In this document: piece by piece, positions 6,094-7,431 of the stretch
Numbering within the stretch: the stretch's first letter is position 1
Layout of the letters: each line of letters opens with the position of its first letter
DNA from: Paludibacteraceae bacterium
GTDB taxonomy: Bacteria > Bacteroidota > Bacteroidia > Bacteroidales > Paludibacteraceae
Length of the DNA stretch: 7,431 nt
Direction: 5' to 3'
NCBI GenBank assembly: GCA_947445425.1
Contig: CANFFA010000105.1
Span: 1-7,431 of the forward strand
Position numbers and translations under genes: made by a program
Notes under the pieces: model-generated
What the model saw: the letters and a program-made list of their open reading frames with translations, nothing else
The model's database searches: none
What the model was told of the DNA's origin: nothing

Positions 6094-6483
6094 TTATTTA
6101 CAAATCACTTTAAAGCTTTTGGTGTTCACTCTTAAGAAGTAAATCCCTTTTTTTGCTGGAATAAAAAAGCGACCTTGTGTTAAATCACCATCCAATAACA
6201 TTTGGCCTGTAAGTGCAAATAATTTTACTTTGTTTTTTCCAGTTGTAACAATTATGAAAATTCCTTCAGAGTTGGCATTGAAACTAACATATTCATTGGC
6301 CCAGGTTTGATTGTTGGAGCTTCTAGGTGTGTCAACTTCCCCTTTGACCCATTCATTTTGTGTATTTCCTTCTATGATAGTGAAAGTTTGATTTGAATAT
6401 CGTAAATCACCTTTGGTTGTGTATTGAGCACGCAGCGTGTAGGTGAATATAATAAAGCAACTTAAAAGTAGCACTTGTTTCAT
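6094..6483 (-). CDS. Small exported protein with T9SS-like C-terminal tail
   Basis: A 129-residue protein whose specific function I cannot name. It has a clear signal peptide (hydrophobic 4-17) with a likely signal peptidase I cut after RA (19/20), leaving about 110 residues. The middle is polar, with Asn and Thr. The C-terminal part (about 73-129) resembles the type A sorting domain of the type IX secretion system: a VKLFALTGQML strand (like the family's vxiyDxxG), then KKGIYFLRV and a final Lys-rich strand (FKVICK). The usual YPNP opening of that domain is missing, and there is little room for a cargo domain, so it may be a divergent or stand-alone tail rather than a true secreted enzyme. 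It lies 20 bp downstream of nadB on the same strand, so co-transcription is likely, though no functional tie to NAD synthesis is apparent. Confidence 0.8.
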   Translation of the reverse strand: MKQVLLLSCFIIFTYTLRAQYTTKGDLRYSNQTFTIIEGNTQNEWVKGEVDTPRSSNNQTWANEYVSFNANSEGIFIIVTTGKNKVKLFALTGQMLLDGDLTQGRFFIPAKKGIYFLRVNTKSFKVICK

Positions 6484-6503
6484 GTGGGATGCTTTAGGGA
6501 TTT

Positions 6504-7431
6504 TTATTTTATAACATCGTTACTCATCCGTTCTGGATAATCTACTGTATAGTGTAACCCACGACTCTCTTTTCGTACAATAGCTTGTTTTATAATCAAA
6601 TAAGCTACACTTATTACGTTGCGAAGTTCACAGATTTCCCGTGAAACCACCGATCTATCAAATAAGTTTTCTGTTTCTCTGTAAAGTATCTCCAATCTTT
6701 TCATGGCTCTGTTTAGCCGTAAGTTTGATCGCACAATTCCTACGTATGTACTCATGATTTGTTCAACTTCTCTAAAACTCTGTGTAATCAGTACCATTTC
6801 TTCAGGAAGCGAAGTTCCTTCGTCATTCCATTGTGGAATACTATTGTTAAAGCTAATTTTGTCAATTTTGGAAATGGCATCTTTAAGTGCCGCATCAGCA
6901 TAAACTATTGCTTCAATTAGTGAATTTGAAGCCAATCTATTTGCACCATGAAGCCCAGTACAGGAACATTCGCCTGCTGCATATAGATTTTTAATGGATG
7001 AGCATGCATTTAGATCAACCTTTATACCGCCGCATAAATAATGTTGGCTTGGTGAAACGGGTATATAATCTTTTGTAATGTCTATGCCCAACTCCAAACA
7101 TTTTTTATAGATGTTTGGAAAATGTAATTTGGTTTGTTTAGGCTCTTTTTTTGTAACATCCAAATATACAAAGTCATGCCCCCGTAATTTCATCTCATTG
7201 TCAATTGCTCTTGCCACAATATCACGTGAAGCCAAGGATCCTCTTTCGTCATATTTGTGCATAAACTCTTTTCCATCTTGGGTGCGCAATACTGCTCCAT
7301 AACCTCTAATGGCCTCGGTAATTAGGAATGTTGGTCTTTCGCCGGGATGGTACAAAGCAGTGGGATGAAATTGAACGAATTCCATATCACTTATAATGCC
7401 GCGGGCTCTATGTACCATTGCTATGCCGTCA
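6504..7431 (-). CDS. nadB: L-aspartate oxidase NadB, C-terminal part (5' end outside window)
   Basis: NadB is an FAD enzyme that oxidises L-aspartate to iminoaspartate, which NadA condenses with dihydroxyacetone phosphate to quinolinate, the first steps of de novo NAD synthesis. The reading frame continues through the right edge as DGIAMVHRARG. The ATG at 7418 is internal, matching GDGIAMAxRAG of the family. Visible family blocks are DMEFVQFHPTALYHP with the active-site His, LITEAIRGYGAVL, SRDIVARAID with the conserved Arg, SQHYLCGGIKVD with the second conserved His, and HGANRLASNSLIEA with the catalytic Arg and FAD-contacting residues. The C-terminal helical domain follows, with MKRLEILYRET and the closing SRGLHYTVDYPE. 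About 309 codons are seen of a protein usually near 530 residues. The frame is intact and should be functional. Two small genes follow closely on the same strand. Confidence 0.97.
   Translation of the reverse strand, partial: DGIAMVHRARGIISDMEFVQFHPTALYHPGERPTFLITEAIRGYGAVLRTQDGKEFMHKYDERGSLASRDIVARAIDNEMKLRGHDFVYLDVTKKEPKQTKLHFPNIYKKCLELGIDITKDYIPVSPSQHYLCGGIKVDLNACSSIKNLYAAGECSCTGLHGANRLASNSLIEAIVYADAALKDAISKIDKISFNNSIPQWNDEGTSLPEEMVLITQSFREVEQIMSTYVGIVRSNLRLNRAMKRLEILYRETENLFDRSVVSREICELRNVISVAYLIIKQAIVRKESRGLHYTVDYPERMSNDVIK

Noticed and set aside
6703..7302. Two plus-strand frames (66 and 63 codons) opposite nadB
   Set aside because: Both are antisense to well-conserved NadB sequence.

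Overview
The window looks like chromosomal DNA from a member of the Bacteroidota (flavobacterial or cytophagal type). The evidence is the low GC content, the lack of strong Shine-Dalgarno sequences before the starts, TAnnTTTG-type promoter elements, signal peptides ending in 'hAQ' or 'rAQ', a T9SS-like C-terminal tail, and tandem Rcp1-type receivers beside a PAS-rich kinase. The genus cannot be named from the sequence alone.

Left part (1-3259, + strand): a signal-transduction cluster. It holds the 3' end of a single-domain response regulator, a second complete paralogous one, a histidine kinase (receiver-PAS-PAS-HisKA_3-HATPase) and a NarL/LuxR-type DNA-binding response regulator. The natural reading is a phosphorelay in which the HisKA_3 kinase phosphorylates the LuxR-type regulator. 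The single-domain receivers probably serve an upstream kinase outside the window or act as intermediates.

Middle (3371-4383): rlmF, the 23S rRNA m6A1618 methyltransferase. It probably has its own promoter, which overlaps the longest possible reading of the ORF and argues for a later start. It ends in a perfect 46-bp palindrome that can act as a terminator in both directions, facing a convergent minus-strand gene (4430-4963). That gene encodes a small basic exported protein with an internal repeat and no recognised family.

The stretch 4964-5729 has no convincing gene. It holds a candidate minus-strand promoter and an inverted-repeat element built from 8-bp units.

Right part (5730-7431, - strand): nadB (L-aspartate oxidase, 5' end outside the window), then a small exported protein with a C-terminal T9SS-like tail, then a Dabb-domain protein. 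The three are closely spaced and probably co-transcribed.

Most genes are of known families. The least explained parts are the 177-aa repeat protein, the inverted-repeat element in the long intergenic stretch, the long leader region before the 177-aa gene, and the missing phosphatase-motif glutamine in the kinase. I did not find a clear new multi-gene system.
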